Positions 11,003 through 25,389 of a stretch of DNA of 64,000 nt are shown piece after piece. Origin of the DNA: Zhengitettix transpicula (taxonomy: Eukaryota > Arthropoda > Insecta > Orthoptera > Tetrigidae); assembly GCA_037074705.1 (NCBI GenBank), contig CM073595.1, positions 51,703,639-51,767,638 on the forward strand, read 5' to 3'. The notes under the pieces are model-generated. The model saw only the letters and a list, made by a program, of their open reading frames with translations, searched no databases and was not told the DNA's origin. Each line of letters starts with the position of its first letter. The first letter of the stretch is position 1. The translations under genes were made by a program, and so were the position numbers.

Positions 11003-11072
11003 CTGGATGCAACACGCAGCACACTCGAATAGGCCCAAAGGGGGCAACATTTGTACTGCGTGTTGCATCCAG
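11003..11072. repeat. Perfect 17-bp inverted repeat (hairpin)
   Basis: CTGGATGCAACACGCAG at 11003-11019 is exactly reversed and complemented at 11056-11072, with a 36-base loop. It lies in the first beat intron. It could be a miniature transposon core or a structured element; no target duplication was seen. Confidence 0.7.
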
Positions 11073-14000
11073 GAAGAGGAATTGAATTTTTGGGCCGACG
11101 AATGTCCATGAAACAGTAAAAAATAATGTATATATTAAAGCTCAATGTTTCTTTTCTTAAACAATATAAAACGGGTTCTAAAAATACTGAAATGTGTCAT
11201 GAATTCATTGCATGCTTACGTCTCAAAACCATCTAAACGCTTCAACAATTTTCTCTAATCACAACAAAAATATTTTGCATATATCTTACTGTTATTTTAC
11301 ACTACGTTTCATGGATTTTCTTTTTTCTTTGAGTTACGCACACTATAAGTTGTCTAAATTATTTTTTTCCTGAGATTTTAGTTATAAATTTTTCTATTCG
11401 TTTCTCAGTAACAAATAAATAAAACTTTGTAATGAATGATTTTTGTTGATATTTTATTTATTTTAAATAACTAAACTTTATTTTTAATTTTTATATCTAC
11501 TTTTAATATCAAACAAATAATTCAAAATTACAAACTTTTCAAATCTAAGTTTAGAACATGGACGTTTTTCCTTTTAGGGTAGATTTTCGTGGGGAGATTT
11601 GGCAAAACATAAGTGTCAACTCATAACTCATATTTCTCTTTCCCTCACAAAACTGTCCCAACTATTTTTTCTTCCCAAGGACAACTTTACATCTTATCTC
11701 TAAATTTCATCCGCTCACGGCGGACACTGACCAGCTACTGTCCCTCTCCTCTCGTCTGCCAAACAGATGTGTGAATGAGACGTCTCAACAAAAGCCGGCC
11801 GCTGTCACTCACACCCCCAGCAACCCCCAGATTTCGATTTTTTCAAGACGCTCCAAGTCCTTGAAAATTTAATTTAATTTTTAAAAATGTTTGACGCATT
11901 TAGAATTTTGCGTCATTACAACTTTAAAATCCCAGAAATGGATTCTTACGTGGATAGAATTGTTTTTGGGTGAAAGTTACTAAATACTCCAATTTCAGCA
12001 ATTAACAGCGACAAATATATTTCTCTGAATACCTCACTGTTATAACTTTATCAAAAAGATAAGAAAACTCTGTTTGCAGCAAATTTTTTCTTTACATTCC
12101 AATAGAAACAACGGAGAATTTTGTTAGTAAAAAAAATTGATACCCACGTCGTTTTAGTACACTTAATTTTACATGCAACTATATGCACGAACATATGGCT
12201 TTGAAGGGCAGAATTTGTCGTGCTGATTCAAATTCCTCTCTGTGTGATTATTGTTTTTGCTTGAAGCGTTGAACATCACATGGAAATACAACAGCCATTA
12301 CTGTTCCCATAGTTACAAATACACGCTCAAATAAAAAATATTAAAAATTACAGAATGGTTATAATTAAATTAACAACGTCGATATAGTGCCGCTGTTAAT
12401 GAAAAAAAGCGTACCAAAAGTAGACACGTAAGTTGGGCGACGCAACTCAGAATTTTCAATTCTTGCCTCAACTGAGTCATGATTTCGAATTACGCAACGG
12501 AACGAACGAAGCAGAAGATCGAAGGGAAATGAAAACTCGGTCAGTATGAAATCACGAAAATGATAAGGACCGATGATTTTGAAAAATGATTGTACAAAAA
12601 ATGGATAATAAAATATTGTAGACTAAATTTTTAAAAAATAAATAATATCGGAGAATCAATGAGTCTACAGGGCATCGCTGTATTAGAGAAGAAGAGCACA
12701 AAATCCATTAATAACGTATTGAAATTGGAAGCAAATATATTTCTTCACAATGATACTATGAATCCTGAAGTGATCCGCTAATTAAAAATTAATTAGCGAG
12801 GGGAGCGTACAATATGAGTTTTTATTTCAAACATAAAACTAATAACATTGGTCTATTGTACGTGATCGCGTAGAAGAGCAGGCGGCATTGAAACAAATAT
12901 CCTGTCGCGGTCTTATTCAACTATAGTTCTCGCTACGTAATTAAAAGCCCACTTAAAATCTGTCTAATATTTTATATAATTCACCTGAATCAAATCCTTC
13001 AGTTTTCTTAAATTATTCAGATTTCCCAAACGAAAACATTAAATCTTTTAACTTGCCGAAAAATTATAAGTCATTCCTATTTTTTTTCAAGCCTCGCTGA
13101 ATAGATAGTTTATTCATTTTCTGGTAATTTATTATTACAATTATTTTTTTAATTTCACCAAGAGGATTTATAAAGAAGGAATCGTTCAGCTTTTATGCTA
13201 AAATTAACAAGAGAGACATAATCGTGTCCAATAACGAAAATCGAATTGTGTCAAGTTGAAAAAAACTTAATGCAGTGTTGATTAATGAACAAAAATTATT
13301 CCTAGATATCTCTAAGAGTTAATATATTTCTTAAAATATGTAGTTTATTTTAAAAATTTATTTTTAAATGAACTGGTTTAAGTAATATTTTATTTTACGT
13401 CTGTTTTAAATAATAAGATATATTTAACAAATTTAAATTTTTATAAAAAAATATTATGAGTCATCAAATCTTTCTTCAACCACACAAAAACGTTTCTGTA
13501 TGTATCGGGGCCGTCTTTATTTTGTTTCTAACGAAAAGATTCGACGTAATGTTAGCTAAGAATATTAATATTAATTTAATTCAGAAGCTTACATTCAAAG
13601 CTCATAATGTTTAATTATTAATATTAATGATTTTATATTTAATAATTTTTTTAAGAGTAAAAAATGTTATTGGTCTGTTCCGAAGTATTTATGAGCTGAT
13701 TTAAGTTTAAGGTGAATTTTTCTTTACGAAATATAAATAACTGTACTGAAATGTAATATTTGTGCTCGTTGTTACCGAAGCCACCAGTTCAACTTTGTAC
13801 GAGCTATTACGAGAATTTATAGGAAAGATAATTGGAAAGTTTGGTAAAGGGAGGTTCAACTTCAAGATTGCATGACGTTCCCTGAATAGGCGGAATCGGG
13901 GTAATTCTTTCAGACAGAGGTTTGTTAGAAGATTTTTTGTAGACGTTGAGGATACAAGAAATAGAGAGTCAGGTTGACCATTCCCCAGCGAGTCCTGAGA

Positions 14001-16435
14001 TGAGGCTGAATTAAAACGAGTACGTTAGAGTGCGCGAAGCGTCTCTCTCCTCTCCAAAAATCGAGATCCAAGATATAACCAAAAGGGTTACGGAAATGTA
14101 GGGCGCCAATATTGAAACGGTTAAAAGTGTGGCGTTCCTCAGTCATCCACACTCTGAGCGAAATCCAATTCTTAGCTTTGCAGTCCGAGAACACCGAACC
14201 GCAGGACGTCAGCAAATTCTCGCATCAGGCCACGGCCCAAAACACTTACGCTAGCTGTTAATTTCCTGCGGTTTGTAACGCGCAAATAAACCATTGAATA
14301 AATGCAGCCGCAATCATAATAATATGTAACAGAAATAAATTGATTCGAAAGTGTGACGGAGAGTTCGGAACTAGATCCTGCGTGGATTATGACGGATTTG
14401 GGGAGACTGGATTACAGTTTCCAAATGATGGCATCTCAGTCGGACGTGAAATTAAAATTCAATTTTCCTATTTGCATCACAGCGAAAACGCAAATTTATT
14501 TAACGAGCATTAAATCAAGGAATTTCTCTGCGGTGCCCACTTCTTTCGAAAATTCAGATTTTAAATTAGAAGAACAGCAAAAAACTCCTGGAAAATAGGA
14601 GGTTTAGGATAATTAGTTTCAATACCAAAAATAACATTTAAATTTGAGTTCTGACCATGGCCCGAGGTTTCAATTTTTTTTTTGCAAAGTATGAATGTCA
14701 ATGAATCAATACAACTTTTAATTGACTGGCAAAAATAATTATTTAAGTGACATTAATTTACCAGCCTCGCTAGAGGACTTTTTCGGAATGACCAGAAGGG
14801 TCTCAGTAAACACCACGGTGAATTTCAGTGATTCGATCTGAAGCATAGACTCGGAGGCCCAGCTAGCATCCTTCTGATGCAGGCAACTGATGTAACATCT
14901 TGCAGGAAAATAATTTCCGGAGGCTGCAGGGGTACAGAAATCTGGCTGAAAGTAGTTTAAACATCACGAGCCGGAATTTTACGAAGAGAAGCAAGCTCCT
15001 TGGAGGGCGACTGAGAGAGAGAAAATCGTCTCGGAGATTGTTTTGAAGACCACGCATTAGTTTTCGTTTCAGCATACAAAGTTCAATATTGCCTCAACTA
15101 ACAAGTGCATCCCTTCAAAATACAAGACAATTTTCTTTCTTCGTCGTCTGCGAACATCGAACACCTGACGAAGCGAAAACAGGCAGGAAGCATTCCCTCA
15201 GTTTATTATTATTTCCCCGCCTATATATCTAGATAAAATTCTCTCTCTCTCTGTCCCTCTTCTCCGAATCAATGGAACACCAGAACAATATTATTTATGA
15301 ACAAACTAATTTTAAGAAAATCAGTGAGTATAATGGGTTGATGTGGCGCTGTAAACACTGATTTCTGGGAATCCAGAAAGATTTCCCGTCGTAATTACAA
15401 CGTCAGTTTGTCACCGTTAGCCACAAGTTATACAACGACCCAGTTCCAGTCGTTAAATTCTAGATTTATCAGTGCACGTGTCTCTTTTGTGTTGCTCAGA
15501 AACAAATCTCCCAGAAAACAAACTGATTGTTCAACCGTGCGGCGTCCAAAACGTGTCGTCACGTTTCTCGAAAGTACGGGTAACGATTCCATCTTTTGAA
15601 AGCAACAACGCCGAGCCAGTTTAGGATTATTCAATCACATTTATCACGTTACGCATAATGAATGACCGCGATAGTAGAGCCCCCAATATCCCAGGCGAGC
15701 CGTTAATGTAATAGAGTTACTCTGTTTTGCCATTTTTGAAACATAATGAAATGCTTGCGCGATATCAAGTTATAATGAATCATCACGTGGGCAAATCGAG
15801 TTTGCGTTCGACATCGGCGAAGGCAGAAGGACTTCTGCCGAAAGCAATCAATGGCGCGTGCGGGACTAAACAGATTTCGAGTCAATTGTGTTTCCGGTAA
15901 CTGTTACTGTCAACATGAGCTGCCAGGACGGTTCCCCCCCCCCTCCCCAACCCACCACTTCTACATAGAGCCAGCTAACATGCGTGGTAAAAAGTTAATC
16001 TGCCCATATTTGACATTATACGGACACGTTGTTGCCGTTTTCTACTTTGACGTCGACATTTCAGACGTCAAGGAATTACTGACACACCTGGAAATGTTAA
16101 ATATGAAAAACTACGAAGTCAGTTATATCATCCACGAATATTTTAAAAATTATCTCTGTTCATTTTTCATTAATACGGTAAACTTAGTTATCAATGGAAT
16201 TACTCCACGTAATAAAATTCACTTTTACGTTGATACTTGGAAATATTTTTCCTCGTTCCTACAAACTTCCCACAAACTTAAGCAAAAGAATTAGGTTTAT
16301 CTGGTCGTTGATCGGCAAATGTTGTCGTAAAAAAATCTTAAAACAGTCACTGGAATTTTTAAATAATTTATATTTTCGGCTTATTCACGTGCATTATTTA
16401 TAAAATATTCTCATACGTGGTGTTTCGCGCTATTG

Positions 16436-16634
16436 TCCGTTTTAAATTAGAAGACCGATGACGGTTAGTTACCACGAAGGGTGCGACATCAACCAATCAC
16501 AACGCTTGAAATAAAGCAGGTTTGTCGAACGTTAGCGTTGTTATTCTGCTGTTTTCAGTGAGCTGTATAAGGCGTGTGTTGTACGCGGCGTCAGCCCCTC
16601 GCTGCACGCCAGGAGACTTCTAATTTAAAACGGA
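16436..16634. mobile_element. MITE-like element with 18-bp terminal inverted repeats
   Basis: TCCGTTTTAAATTAGAAG at 16436-16453 is a perfect reverse complement of 16617-16634. The 199-bp unit is much GC-richer inside than its flanks and has no ORF, as expected for a non-autonomous DNA transposon. Target duplication is unclear: the left flank is TATTG and the right flank TTATA. Confidence 0.65.
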
Positions 16635-18343
16635 TTATAAGCACTTTGTTCAATTTATAAAATTAACCTCATTTTGGTAACAGCACGATGTGTAATAATT
16701 AGGGAACCATATTTTATTTTATCCCAACAAATGTAACAACCTGTTGGGAGTACAAATATGTGGGTAACGCTTTTGTATTTTTAATTAAAAATTTAAAAAA
16801 ATTATAATTAAGTCTCTTAGCATGGTCATTAAATATATCTTATTAATAATTAGAGAAGATAGGATTGAATGTAGGCCGTAAGCTTCCATGTAAAATTGGT
16901 AAGTAGAACGTTATTTTTTTTTTTACTACAACTGAAATTGACATTTATTTTGGTGTGATTTAAATTTATTTGAATTTGATAACAACATTATTTTGATTCA
17001 CAATTATACCAAAATATTATACTTATAAAAAATGCGCACAGTTCAATTAGAATATCTCAGGAGTGGAATTCGAACAAACTATAACGAAATCACAATTGAT
17101 ATCTTTTACCTCCATTGTCCAGTCCGTTGTAGCTTCAATAAGAAATATTCAGAAAGACTTACAATATATCAGCGGAGAAAATAGTCTTCCATAGAACTTA
17201 TTATAATATATTAATTGGAGAATTAATTATTTAATGATTTATTATGCAGTAATTTTTCTATCTACAGAACACGATGTAACATGAACAAATTAATCAACAA
17301 AATACGGAAATAAAATATCGACCTGAAATTAGAGGAATTTTCTCGGAGACTGCATCTGTATATATTTGTTTATTCATGTTTCGCTGGTCCCCGTAGAATA
17401 AACAAAAATTGTTGAAATTGCTACAGTTCCAGCGATATGATTTCAACGATTAATGCCATATAGTCAAACAGTCGTGTTTCAGTAACGCTCTTTGTGTAGG
17501 TCATGCTTTCAAAATTCACGTTTGAAAAGATGTATTTAGTTTCTATTACATGGAATTTAAAAAAAAAATGTCAAAGTGTCGTTATTCGTAGATTCACGTG
17601 AATCAGAGGATACTGTTAACTATGTTTTTTTTTACAGTATTGATCGGTTTTTCATGAAATAAAAGTGAGTAAGCAAAGCTGGAACGTAAATTCCAGTAGC
17701 AGGGACACACTAAACATAGGTAAACAACCTCTACAAGTCGCCTAATCAATCCACAAACCCTTCCCAAGACGTCAGCTAAAGAATTATGACTGACGGTAAC
17801 AAACCATCTCTACTTCATCTTATAGAAAAAAAAATTCCCCCAACAATCTGCGACGTCCAAATCTAAATGCAGCGTGTGCACAAAGTACGAACAGCATAAA
17901 AGGAACGGACACAGCGGAAACGAAATCCATGAAATAGTGGATGATCCAAAGGAAAAATAATGCAATTTACGGAAATAATAGACTGTTTTTCAAAAATTTA
18001 AAAGTATCGTTATCCAAATACATTGCAGTACTACGTTAAATGATTTTTTTTTAAAAAAAATCGATTCAATTGTAAACATTTTGAATCATTTATGACTAAC
18101 CAGTCGCAAATGACAACAAAAGTGAACGCGACTCTAAATAAAAAATCGTCCTAGTATCACTATTGACAGTTGTCAAATGCAATATACGTTCTGTATTATT
18201 TAGCTAAAATGTTCCCTTTTAACTAATTAAATGGGGATTGTTATTCTTAGGTAGAATTGCGCTGATACATATTATAAGTTTTAATTTAACGTCCGTTTTC
18301 AAATTAATAAAACAATTGATGACCTTAAACAGTTTTTATTTTT

Positions 18344-18692
18344 TATTTATAATGTAACGACGTTTCGATACATTTTTATATCTTCTTCAGGTATTTTCGT
18401 AAAGATGAGGTACTTGCAAATGATTATATTTACAGTATAATTGTACAAAGTAAACGAAGGCAAACTAAAGTAAACCAAAAATTTTACCTAATTAATAACT
18501 AGCACAACAAATCGATTAACAAGTTATTAAGTTCACACAGTTTTGAAAAAGGGTCCGAGGCACACAATTCATTTAACGCTAACAAGATTGAACGACAGGC
18601 TGTAGCTTAGAGGGTTTGACATCACATCTAGAGATTGAGTAATACCTGAAGAAGATACAAAAAGGTATCCAAACGTCGTTACAATATAAATA
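18344..18692. mobile_element. DNA-transposon-like element with 50-bp inverted repeats
   Basis: The arms at 18344-18393 and 18643-18692 are reverse complements at about 46 of 50 positions. They carry GTAACGACGTTTCGATAC and TATCTTCTTCAGGTA. The 250-bp interior is AT-rich and non-coding. The ACG-TTTCG...CTTC-TTCAGG core also appears in the elements at 51318 and 56002, so these may share a transposase family, not present here. Confidence 0.7.
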
Positions 18693-20401
18693 AAAATTTA
18701 AAAGATGTCTGTATCTTTTACTGTTTCTTTTACTCCTGTATCTATTTACGAAACAGTATTTGTTTATTTTACTGGCAGTTATTTCCACAAAACTGTTATA
18801 AAAATTAATAGAAGCAGTGATAAATTTCATAGATGGAATAAAAATTTGGCTATCTGTAATTCAATCTCCTAATTTCAATTGATAATGTTTTAAGAATTAA
18901 TTGTTTAGCTTCGAATGAATTTTAGAAATAGTTATCACTGCCATATTTTGGGAACCAAACGTTTAAATGGTCCGATGTGGACGGGAATGTTACAGGAAAT
19001 TAAAAACTGTTATTTTCAGTGCCAAGAATTGTTATGACAATAACGATAAAAAATTATTTGGACTGAAAATGAAGGTTTTTTAATTTTCTGCAACATCTTA
19101 ATGTACCAATAAATTAAACATCAGTCAATTTTCAGTCAGAAAAAAATTTAATAATATAATATTAAATTATATTATTAATTATATTAAAATTCTGGCATCA
19201 AATTGGCTGATGTTTATTTATTTATTAGTTTTTTAATAGTGAGAATATATATTTATATTCTGAGACACGTTTAATTTTTTTCTGAAAGAAACCTTTTCAA
19301 CTATATTGAACTTGTAGACTGGTTATCAGTTCTCCTGCTAGGAGACTACGTATGATATTAAAGTCATATTTCTAGTTCAATTACAAGGGAACGAAACTGT
19401 AAACTTTAATTTATCATTGATTAATTACGTTGTTTGATATACTCATTGTGCGCTGTGAGCTTTGCCAACTGTTCCTTTTGTGAGCAGCTTGTTAAATGAT
19501 TGCCAGCATACTTCTTGAATAGACTGTGGTGAGTATTATTTGGTTATAAATGTCACTTCAGGCTTAAAATTGCCAATTTTGTCGTTTGTCTCTCGGTTCC
19601 CCCCACTTTATTACGCTGGCGCAGCTCTGAACTTTGCGACATTTCACATAACATCATGTTTAACTCCACCCTTTCACTCTTTTTCGAGCTAACGAGTAGT
19701 AAAAAAAAAGGAGAGGGAAGTCTAATAACGATTCGAATAATGTCGTAAAATTTTCCGCGTATCCAGGATTTCGGCGAACCTGTAAAAGAATAAAAGGACA
19801 GTCTCTGAATTTTTCGATGTAAATAATGGGTTCACTAAATCCATGTTATTCAAAGTGAAGTCGACATTTTGTTTGGCAATAAAAGGCATTACCCATAATC
19901 AGGCGTATTGCGAAATTGGTGGAATTTTGATACCTCCTCTCCGACGTAACGCCCGAATGTGTTTTTAAAATCACTAAGTTCTTTAATGATACGTACAGTT
20001 TTTATCAATAACCTGATAGGAAATAAAGTAATATGTAAAACTGTAATTAATCACTTCTAAATTTTGATCTTTCATATTTACTCGTGACTGCGACGTTCAT
20101 AAATTAATGTATTTATTTAAATAACATTATAAGAATTAAACAAAATTTATTTTTATAATTACATGTTCTAATGTGCATTACATTGATATTTTCCTGCGTG
20201 GTATAAAATATTGATATGAATAACTTGCCCGACTTTTTACATTTAGACCCTTTTAAACTGACGCTTCGTAGGTTTTGTAAAATAAAACTTAGTATTTCAG
20301 GATTTTGCTACAAGTTTTATGCCTTAAATGAATTTGAACCGACTTTGGGATAGTCGTTGGAAGTGAGATGTGCAGGTTTCAGCAGGGCAAGGCTGCAGGT
20401 A

Positions 20402-20420
20402 TGACGTCAGTATGACGTCA
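20402..20420. promoter_or_regulatory. Tandem CRE-like sites
   Basis: Two perfect TGACGTCA octamers (20402-20409, 20413-20420) are spaced 11 bp start to start, about one helical turn, both preceded by A. This is the consensus for CREB/ATF-type bZIP factors. They lie deep in the first visible beat intron in sequence I could not assign to a repeat. Function is inferred only from the motif. Confidence 0.4.
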
Positions 20421-21269
20421 CAGGTCGCGACCGCACCTCGTACAATGTTATATGCAATTTCAGAAACATACATATATTTAATACTTATTATATAATTAAG
20501 AAATATTAGCTTTCGAATAATTATTATCGAATCATTTATTATTTAAATTAATAAACTCTCTAAGAACGATTTTACAGACATGTTTATAATAAACAGTTTC
20601 TCTAACTTCCAAATCCGAATCTCGTCGCTTACTCACTAAAACTTGAACGAAAGCTTTCGCGTCGCGAAAAGGACATTTAAATTCCTTTCCTCTCTTTATA
20701 TATGAAAATTCCGTTATTATTTATCATAATTATTATCACGATAACTTCTCAGTTCTTAGCAACGAATTAACATTTATTTATAATTTTAAAACAATTTAAT
20801 TATCCCTCATTACATTTATATTATCGCGAGAACGCATAAATTATACGCAAATCAATACACGCAGTTCAGAACAAAACAACGAAAATCTAGGGAATTACTC
20901 GCGGAAAGATAATTGATAAGACGCCAAGACACACTGCGTCATGTCACACGACGTACCAAGTATCTACTTTATACACACAATTTGGTATAATGGTATTTTT
21001 TAAAATAAAAGTTTATTGTAATGGTATTATTGAAACACAAAAACGTAGGTTTAATATTTAATTAATTGTTGAATAACATTTCTGTAACACTAATATTACA
21101 TGAGACTGTTTTTAATTTTTATATTACTGCGTTAATCGAAAACTGTCGTCAATCTCGAACGTGTTGGCATCTTAAATAAGAAAATGTTAACAGAGGCTGC
21201 TTGTATTTATGTGCAACTAAAATATTCAAAAATGAATTTTTGTGTGACACTTGTAAAGAGTGAAGAGAT

Positions 21270-21970
21270 TATTGACCGATTTGGAAGCAGAGAGAGAGAG
21301 AGACCACTTCAGTTGTAGACGAATGTACCTGGAGCAGTAGACGATATTCCGACCAGTTACAGTGACGTATTTAAAATGCCGTAATACTCGTATTATTATT
21401 TTCCCGAGTTCCGGCTTCCATTAATTATAAAAATAGTCATACCCAGAGCGTCATATCACCGGTGTGTTCCGTCGCAGAACACTCTAGATCTAGAGTATAT
21501 ATGGCCTCCAGGAATAATTCAGGACTTAGACTGGTCAAAGGGCAGAAGAGACGCCGCAGACATAATTACCCAGTGCGACAGCAAAGGCGCGGTAGCCATG
21601 GCGAACTACTGGGAACAACGTCGTACCCACACACACACACAAATGGAGGAAGGAAAGTGAACATCCAGTGGGCTCGCGGTCAGTGCGGAATTGGCGCACC
21701 GAAGTTGTTAAAAAGGTAAATAAGACGACCGCAGAAGACGCGCGTGGAGGATAAAGGACACGTAATTCGTAAACCGAAATAACCAACTTAACCGTTTATG
21801 CTCTTACTGAGGCGCGTCCTTCCTGAGAAACGAAAAAAAAAAATTAAAGTGAAACTTCTTTACGTGAGCTAGAAACTCTGGAGTGTCCGCGTTCAGTGAC
21901 GCTGCAAGGAAAACGTGAAAAGAGAACGAGGACTAGGACTAGAGACGGAGCGAGCTTGAACCGTTGAATA
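21270..21970. other. GC-richer intronic pocket, no gene assigned
   Basis: This stretch has noticeably higher GC than its surroundings, an AGAGAG run near 21291-21302, a perfect 16-bp palindrome ACTCTAGATCTAGAGT (21481-21496) and a short CA run near 21631. An ATG at 21501 opens 72 Arg-rich codons ending just after a donor-like AAAAG/GTAAAT. The implied phase (2) does not fit the next beat exon (phase 0), so I do not call an alternative exon. Confidence 0.3.
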
Positions 21971-24900
21971 GTAAACCAGCGAGTCTGTATATATCAGTTT
22001 TCCGTTAATGCTGACCATCGTCTTCCAAATCTAGACGTGGTTTTTCTATTACGATTAAAATTTGCATCAATTAGTGAATGGACTCTAATTAAGCTGTCGT
22101 AGTTTGCGCGAGGAAACTCACCGTCTGAGAATAATAGTGTTTTTATAAAAATTATGCTACACATTGCTTTGTTCTGTAGGTTCGAATGATATAGAATAAT
22201 TTATGACTGACTTGGTCATTTTACAATGAACTAGAACAAACACCATATACTTGGGAAACCAAATTAAAATACTTTGAATAATTCAGTACAAAATATGAAT
22301 TCTATGAAAAATATTATTCAAGTTAACGTTAAACTTCACTATTTTTCGATCGATCACACAACTTATTTTCCTTTTCATGTTCGACGGGAATCGAAGTAAG
22401 ATTTGAGCTGGAAACTCCGTCGAATAAAAATTGAAGATTAACATAGTTATTATTTCTTTAGTCACTGTTATTATTCACGTTGCTTTATATTATTTAATTT
22501 TTTTGTAAAATACAATATTTGTTTTTTGAAGTTTGCAATTGTAATATTTTATTATTTTACTTAATCTTATATTATGACGCATCCTGTTTACTCGACCGAG
22601 GATATTGGAATGAAAAATAAATCCAAATAACAAATACATTAATTCATTAAATGAACTCCTTTATTTCTTTTTAGTACAACTGATTTTAATTCATCGCTTA
22701 ATTGCAATATTACAATTAGAAATAGCAGCTACCAATTATTTTAGTGGTTCCTGTTAATTAAACAGAAACAATTAAGGAATGAATAACGGATCCATTTACA
22801 TCGTATTTGTTTTCATAAAATAATCTAGAATAACTTTTTACCGCCTGTCACTAAACTTGTATATTATTTCCTGTAAGGATAATTAACTTTACGTGAGGAG
22901 GGACGCAAACTTTGTATCTCACTATCACGTATTAAATTTTAGTTGATCAAAGTTTACAAATGATTAAAGATTATGATTCCATCCATATACTTAAATTATC
23001 ATTTATAAATAAACAGAACGACAGCGAATGGGTCAGGAAAAAAAGTGTATCAATTAATAGACACAAGAAATCATTTCAATATGACGTTTCGTTCTCAAGT
23101 TTTGGACTTACTCAAGTAATATACGGTTTAGAATGTTTTCATATATACATATATATATTAACAAATCTAACAATTTTAGATTGATAACATGCAAGAATCT
23201 GGAAATGAAATTACAATTATTTTTATTATATAATCTCATTTTACTGCGTCAATTAATGCGGTAAACAAAAATATAATATTTAAGGGAATTGTGATCTATA
23301 GACGAATTTAAAACATGAAAATATTACTCACAAATAAAATTTTAAATGCAGAAATATAATTACAATTTAAATTTAATTAATTGTTTTACATAATTTTTAT
23401 AAATGAATGCTTTTATGAGATTCTTGATGCCCTCAAACAGTAATGAAATAATTTTTTTTTATAGAATATTACAAAATATTGAAATGAATTTACTAGTTTT
23501 ACACTCTGAAAGGTGACGGTAAGGAATATTATACAAAGTTTACAATGCATTTTTATTTACACACCCGACATCGGTGCAGTTCTCGTATTACGCCCAATAC
23601 ATTTCACAAATTTTATTAACATTTCAGTTCAGATCACAAATTATTTAAATGACTTTTTCACTCAAAAAGGTCACAGTATTACACTTTATACACAACAAAG
23701 TCAACATACGCGATTAAATCCCTAGCATTCGGCGAATGTTGATAATATCTACAGCAAGGAAAATGGAATTACACTTTCCAAATATCAGACAGATTCAAAT
23801 CTCAATAAATTGTAGCATTGAAATCAGCCTGTACAACTTTTCCTATAAAAACTTATATGTTTGTCTCTTTCAATATCTACAAAGGGTTTAATTCTCCCTT
23901 TAACACCAGCAACCTTGATAATCTACCTTTTCAACGTCGACTATTACATGCACACTCATTACAAGGGTCTACAAGCAATCATAATAATCAGTCCTCGCTG
24001 ACTGACACGCACAGAGACTGAAACTAACCGCTCCCGGTCAGCTCACATCGGAGACTGTACTGAACTCTCGTCAAAGCTTTCAATATTACACAGGCGCCGA
24101 CAAAAATACTCTAATCTTTTACATTCTTACGCGATGCTGAATGTAATATTCATTCCATTGGTAGTCATTACAATATATATATATATTATGGTAATTAAGA
24201 GGAAATAATTAATTAATAAACAAAAATTTGGACTCGCATTGTTAGCGGCATAAAACACACAAGTCGTACACAAGAATGTGGCAAGAATGCAATGTTTGTG
24301 GGTATTGTAGAGGTTGGTTCGTTAGACGCGCACAGCAGAGTCTGTGGGGAGGCGAGCTCCAGTAAAGTCGTCTTGGAAATATAGCAGTGGATAGACGTAA
24401 AGTATAAAATATAGAAAGTGCCTGTATACACGTAACAACAGTTAAAACAGTTAGAACATTTTTACAAGTTAGAGTCTGTGGGATGACTACGTAATATTCA
24501 ACGCTAAATATTTAGTGTGTTGAGTCTAAATCATTATATTCTCGATTTAGACCACTTTCTTCGATTTTGGGAGCCCAGGTAACTACATCCAGCAGCTAAC
24601 AATCTTCGGAACAAGCTAATAGGATTTCTTAAACGAACAGTGGATAAAAATGGCCTGTCTATAAAGTGAAATAAGTGTGTGTGTACGAACGAGACAATTT
24701 CCTTGAGTACCAGAGACCGTAAGGTAAAATTCAACAGAATTACTATTTGTAAACTCATAAGTAAAGGTATTATCGTCAGATTTCTAATTTCTTTCAGTAT
24801 TTAAAGTTCATATTTTATGTTTTTGTTTTGTAATAATTGATGAATTAAGTCCATGATAGCTTCCTAAAATTTCATTGTTAACAAGTATTTTATTTATTAA

Positions 24901-25389
24901 AGGCCCAGTAAAACGACCCTGAAATATAGTCATTTTATTGTAAAAAAATTAATTGAGAATTATTATTAAATTAATTAATTATTAAAAATTAAAATTTATT
25001 TGCCTGAATAACTTGTGTAAATTTAATTGTTTGTGCGATTATAAATTAATTTGTTTGACTGTTTTAAAATCTTGATTCTTATTAGAACATCCTATCATGT
25101 TAATATTAAAATACTACAAATTGACGTATTAACATGGGGCATTGGTTTTTATTAAATTCTTCATTCATTTGTAATTACTACAATATATATATATATATAT
25201 GTTTGTGTGTGTAAAGTCATTTTTTCTGACAAATTGGCAGTATTTCTGATTATTTATAATTTTTTAACAATGGTAACGGCAATGTGCGGCAAAGTGTGGA
25301 AGTTCTCCTCATCTTTATTTTGGTATTCTCTATTTTACCCAAATTATAAAGACAAATGTTGCGATGAAATAGTGATAGAAGACTAAGAG

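Noticed and set aside
15851..16294. 147-codon ORF from an ATG in the first intron.
   Set aside because: No domain, Kozak support, splice signals or composition shift. Length is possible by chance in 64 kb of sequence.
21501..21719. Arg-rich ORF followed by a donor-like site, as an alternative beat first exon.
   Set aside because: The phase after the donor (2) does not match the next exon (phase 0), and splicing there would drop half of Ig domain 1.
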